Positions 60,616 to 64,000 of a stretch of 64,000 nt of DNA are shown here, piece by piece. The stretch comes from an uncultured Flavobacteriaceae bacterium (lineage in GTDB: Bacteria; Bacteroidota; Bacteroidia; Flavobacteriales; Flavobacteriaceae). Numbering within the stretch: the first letter of the stretch is position 1; the number at the start of each line of letters is the position of its first letter. The translations under genes were made by a program, and so were the position numbers. Location of the stretch: positions 451,832 to 515,831 of the forward strand of contig CANKZQ010000003.1 in NCBI GenBank assembly GCA_947488345.1, read 5' to 3'. The notes under the pieces are model-generated. The model was not told where the DNA came from. It searched no databases and was given only the letters and a program-made list of their open reading frames with translations.

Positions 60616-61080
60616 ATGAAAAAAATATTAATTCTAATTTGTTTGCTCTCTATAACTTCAAAAAGTGAAGGACAAAAGTCGAACCCAAAGATGGTCGAAA
60701 TCAAGAATCAATTAGTGCCTGAAGCCGTTGAAATAGGAAAAAACTATGGATTAACATTAAATTTTACTGATAAGTCTATTAAAAGTGTTGAAATAATATT
60801 GGATGACATTCATAAGGAATATAAAAAATCGAAAAATGACGAAGGACTTACTGGACTCGCTTATATTTTCGGATTTTATATTATTGAGACTATTGAAAGA
60901 AATCACGGAAAGGGAAGAATGGAACAAGATGACCCAGAAATTGGAAAGAACTCGTTCCCTTTTTACTGGAATAATTCAACCTTGTTTCCCATTGCTTGGT
61001 GTCAGAAACGGATTTTTGATGGAGAGGCTGATGACGTCTCATTTAAATACCAAGTTGCAGTACTACAAAAGAAAAAATAA
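60616..61080 (+). CDS. Cassette 17: exported protein
   Basis: Signal-peptide-like MKKILILICLLSITSKSEGQ; intact ORF. Confidence 0.65.
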   Translation: MKKILILICLLSITSKSEGQKSNPKMVEIKNQLVPEAVEIGKNYGLTLNFTDKSIKSVEIILDDIHKEYKKSKNDEGLTGLAYIFGFYIIETIERNHGKGRMEQDDPEIGKNSFPFYWNNSTLFPIAWCQKRIFDGEADDVSFKYQVAVLQKKK

Positions 61081-61084
61081 AAAC

Positions 61085-61222
61085 TGGCTACAACAAAGGC
61101 TATAATTCATTGTGGCGGAATTTTCCATGGAAAATCCCTACCTTTCAATCATCGCTTGGTTCTCGCGGAATGGTCCTAGCGGACAATTCCACAACGAAAC
61201 CATAGCCAAACCGTTACAAACC
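61085..61222 (+). repeat. attC-like site S17 (family A)
   Basis: R'' TGGCTACAAC pairs with GTTGTAGCCA at 60593; R' GTTACAAACC. Confidence 0.92.
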
Positions 61223-61651
61223 ATTTCGCTCAAAAAATTCCATGAAGTTTAAAATTGTAAAATCTGATATTTCAAGAAGTTAATTCCTTTTCGGATATAT
61301 TTGAATCTATCAATCTGTATACTAAATAGAAAGGACTCACCATTATAAATAAAATTATCAAAACTGGGCTTGTAAGGGCTAGGAATACATGAATTTTTTT
61401 CATAGGTCTTACGTTAAGTTAATATGTAGCAAAGTTGGTGTATTTTTTGGCCTATAAAAACATGTAGATTATCCTATTTGTGGTTTATATTGCCATAAAT
61501 AAAGATCAAAATGCTTTTCAAAAAAATAGAATAAAAGAAATTGGTATGGAAATATCGGAATTGAATAACGGAACGCAATTGTCACGCAAGCAACGACCCA
61601 ACGGAATTGACAATCGGAACATGAAAAATGGGATAAAATAAGATAAAAAAC
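61214..61651. other. Cassette 18: no convincing ORF (non-coding or decayed cassette)
   Basis: Only very short + frames (MKFKIVKSDISRS*; MEISELNNG...GIK*); bounded by intact S17 and S18. Confidence 0.7.
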
Positions 61652-61789
61652 GGTTTGTAACAACGGCTATAATTCATTGCGGCGGAATTTCCTACTCGGA
61701 AATTCTTATCTTGCAATGATGGCTAGTGTTTCTCGGAATGTCCTAGCGGACAATTCCACAACGAAACCATAGCCCAACCGTTGTAACAC
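61652..61789 (+). repeat. attC-like site S18 (family A)
   Basis: R'' GGTTTGTAAC pairs with GTTACAAACC at 61213; R' GTTGTAACAC. Confidence 0.92.
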
Positions 61790-61794
61790 ATTAA

Positions 61795-62037
61795 ATGAAC
61801 GTAATAAAAGACTTCAAAAACGGATTTATATATGTTATAGAAAAATACCCTATAATTTCTGGAATCGGATTTTTAATTATTGGGGGAATTCTATTAGCTT
61901 ATAAGTTGAATAAAAAGGAATCGCTCAAAGAGGCGTGGAATGGAATTCTTTCTTGGAATGCGTTTATTAGCATTTGGGCGGTAATCTTAATGTCTTTTAT
62001 TTTCGGTCTAATTCTTTTGACGAAAAATATGTTTTGA
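61795..62037 (+). CDS. Cassette 19: small membrane protein
   Basis: 80 aa with two hydrophobic segments. Confidence 0.6.
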   Translation: MNVIKDFKNGFIYVIEKYPIISGIGFLIIGGILLAYKLNKKESLKEAWNGILSWNAFISIWAVILMSFIFGLILLTKNMF

Positions 62038-62066
62038 ATCGTTAAAGATTATTAATATGCTAAAAC

Positions 62067-62204
62067 GTGTTACAACAACGGCTATAATTCATTGCGGCGG
62101 AATTTTCTACGGAAAATCCCTACCTTTAAATCATCGCTTGGTTCTCGCGGAATAGTCCTTGCGGACAATTCCACAACGAAACCATAGCCCAACCGTTGGC
62201 AATA
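62067..62204 (+). repeat. attC-like site S19 (family A)
   Basis: R'' GTGTTACAAC pairs with GTTGTAACAC at 61780; R' GTTGGCAATA. Confidence 0.92.
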
Positions 62205-62209
62205 ATTTA

Positions 62210-62989
62210 ATGAAAAAAATATTTTTACTTTCTGTTATCCTATTTTCTATATTTTCTTGTCAAAATAATTCTTTAAAAAAAGATTTTATAGGCAATTGGA
62301 GCACTTCCTCAGATGATCCAAATTATGATTTAAATATAGATGTTCAATTCTTTAATGATTCCATGGTGGTGGATAACTCATTATTTCTTGAAAATTATTC
62401 AACCAAATGGCAAGTCAAAGATTCAAAGATTGAAGGAACTATATTAAGAAGTACTAAATATTTTGAACAACCTAATTTTATAAGTGATTATAAATTCAGT
62501 TTTGAAAAAGATACTCTTTACATGAAACGTGCAAATGACTCAATGCCCTATATTAGATATTTAAAAATTAAAAATGGGTACAAATATTTCGAAAATAAAA
62601 TTGGTTTAAATATTAAACTTCCTAAAACAGATAAGGAATTAAAACAAAATCGGAATAGACAAAGAAGATTTAATATTTATGTAAGCTATAATGATGGCAA
62701 GCTAGTAGCAAAAAGCAGTAGTGATTTTCATAGAGCAAATAATCTAGATAAAATAACGTCGCAGGCTTTTGCTTTTTGGGCCCACCAAGGTCGAGATCCA
62801 GATTATAATAATTTTCAATTCAATTTATTCACCGATAAAAGTATTGATGAATTTAAGATTGATTCCGTAAAAAATTTACTGAAATCGGGTCCTTTTAAAA
62901 GAATTTTTCGCGTTTATACAAATGAAAAACATAATTATGAAAAAACAGCCTGGAAAGATAAAATAAAATGGTTTGGTTTATATGAATAA
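62210..62989 (+). CDS. Cassette 20: putative lipoprotein
   Basis: MKKIFLLSVILFSIFSCQNN lipobox; ORF track start 62159 is attC-derived. Confidence 0.7.
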   Translation: MKKIFLLSVILFSIFSCQNNSLKKDFIGNWSTSSDDPNYDLNIDVQFFNDSMVVDNSLFLENYSTKWQVKDSKIEGTILRSTKYFEQPNFISDYKFSFEKDTLYMKRANDSMPYIRYLKIKNGYKYFENKIGLNIKLPKTDKELKQNRNRQRRFNIYVSYNDGKLVAKSSSDFHRANNLDKITSQAFAFWAHQGRDPDYNNFQFNLFTDKSIDEFKIDSVKNLLKSGPFKRIFRVYTNEKHNYEKTAWKDKIKWFGLYE

Positions 62990-62992
62990 AAC

Positions 62993-63130
62993 TATTGCCA
63001 ACAACGGCTATAATTCATTGCGGCGGAATTTCCTAAACGGAAATTCTTATCTTGCAATGAAGGCGTGGTCTCTCGGAATAGTCCTCGCGGACGATTCCGC
63101 AACGAAACCATAGCCCAACCGTTAGGTGCA
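62993..63130 (+). repeat. attC-like site S20 (family A)
   Basis: R'' TATTGCCAAC pairs with GTTGGCAATA at 62195; R' GTTAGGTGCA. Confidence 0.92.
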
Positions 63131-63142
63131 ATAATACTCAAC

Positions 63143-63838
63143 ATGTCAAGAACAAGCAGCAAAGAAGACAATTTTATGAATGGGCTCTGGATGGATTACC
63201 AAGGTTTCACCCTATTCAAAACGGATATAATAATTGACTATCTAAAGGAATTTGAGAATTATTTAGAAAATAAAACTCAGGAAATTGAAAGTAAAATCTT
63301 AGAATGGCAAAAATCTGAAAAGGAACATGAATACTCTGGTGCCGATTACTATGAAGAAGACTATTTGAATTACCAAATTTATTATCGACAATTAAAACTT
63401 GAAAGTGTTTTCCTTAGCTCGTATGCTTCATTCGAACATTTCTTGAAAAATATGACCAAATCTTATCAACAATATTTCGATTTACAAATTGGTGCAGAGG
63501 ATTTAAGTGGCAGGAATTATATAGCAAAATCGAAAAAATACTTGGAAAAGGTTATAGGGTTAAATTTAGTTGGTACAGATTCTATTTGGAATCTAATAAT
63601 AAAATATCAAGCAATAAGAAATAAAATAGTTCATAACGATTCAAGAATTGGATTACAAGATAAGAATATAGCTAGCCAAATAGCCGGAATTAGTGGAGTC
63701 TCTATTAATAATAATAAAATTATCTTAATGAATAAGGATTTTATAATTTCATTCTGGAAGTTATTCGATGAATATATTGAGAAAATTTTTACTGCAACAA
63801 GAGAAAAAATAACTGCACCTAACACCGTGTATAATTAA
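63143..63838 (+). CDS. Cassette 21: HEPN-like protein ending inside the attC
   Basis: SSYASFEHFLKNMTKSYQQYFDL...LIIKYQAIRNKIVHNDSRIG (RNxxxH); C-terminus APNTVYN* from S21. Confidence 0.65.
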   Translation: MSRTSSKEDNFMNGLWMDYQGFTLFKTDIIIDYLKEFENYLENKTQEIESKILEWQKSEKEHEYSGADYYEEDYLNYQIYYRQLKLESVFLSSYASFEHFLKNMTKSYQQYFDLQIGAEDLSGRNYIAKSKKYLEKVIGLNLVGTDSIWNLIIKYQAIRNKIVHNDSRIGLQDKNIASQIAGISGVSINNNKIILMNKDFIISFWKLFDEYIEKIFTATREKITAPNTVYN

Positions 63839-63949
63839 TTGCTGGGGAATTTCCTCACCGGAAATTCGCTTGAATTAATTAACTTGCTCGTACAGCGGAA
63901 AATCGTAACGGATTTTCCGCAACTAACCATACACAAACCGTTGTGTTTA
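63814..63949 (+). repeat. attC-like site S21 (family B)
   Basis: R'' TGCACCTAAC pairs with GTTAGGTGCA at 63121; R' GTTGTGTTTA begins cassette 22, which is cut by the window edge. Confidence 0.9.
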
Positions 63950-64000
63950 ATATCCAAAAATAACCACGAAATGTCGATTAAGCTAGTAGGAAGTGTTTTA

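Noticed and set aside
60480-60704. Antisense ORFs such as 48039-48233 and 60480-60704 (FGYGFVVE.SARTIPREPSDY)
   Set aside because: They are the site sequence read on the minus strand; coding potential follows from the repeat, not from a gene.
61469-61663. 64-aa minus-strand ORF in cassette 18
   Set aside because: Starts in the site arm, no recognisable features, opposite to every other cassette.
47980-63949. Regularly repeated units interpreted as CRISPR
   Set aside because: Repeats are 133-140 nt, folded, and separated by 0.4-1.9 kb units with full ORFs; no short unique spacers or cas genes.
47980-63949. Repeats interpreted as MITE/REP elements inserted between genes
   Set aside because: Insertion would not explain why each unit's start complements its own end in a cassette-specific way, nor the uniform orientation starting at a recombinase.

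Overview
The window is from a Flavobacteriaceae-type (Bacteroidota) chromosome. From 1 to about 45.4 kb it is ordinary core genome: ileS (partial), an OmpA/PD40 cluster, tig, pdxJ, nadK, uppS-bamA-OmpH/Skp, murI, a PFOR, an OsmC gene with a sigma54 activator, a cyclase, a LytTR two-component system, NifU-like, dodecin, MscS, tsaB, TolC, SCO/cytochrome oxidase subunits and heme O synthase. A tRNA-Gly/tRNA-Leu pair follows. Next come a tyrosine recombinase (46302-47426) and a same-strand array of 21 complete gene cassettes plus one partial, running to the window edge (47468 to beyond 63940). Cassettes are separated by 21 structured sites of about 133-140 nt. In every cassette the first 9-10 nt (GTTR...) are the reverse complement of the last nt just before the next site's conserved arm (20/21 with an uninterrupted pairing of at least 9 bp, 1 imperfect). 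This is the circle-closure signature of integron attC recombination. The recombinase, however, looks Xer-like and lacks the extra domain typical of IntI. It is co-oriented with the cassettes, and the sites do not fit the canonical GTTRRRY core. I read this as an integron-like cassette system with non-canonical recombinase and sites. Cargo includes a NACHT NTPase, an HNH protein, a HEPN-like (RNxxxH) protein, a DinB-like protein, many small exported or membrane proteins, and one cassette without an evident ORF. Secondary findings are a sigma54 promoter/enhancer/cNMP-EBP/cyclase module, LytTR-like direct repeats, a terminator buried inside tsaB, and paralog clusters. All calls were made by eye; no database search was run.
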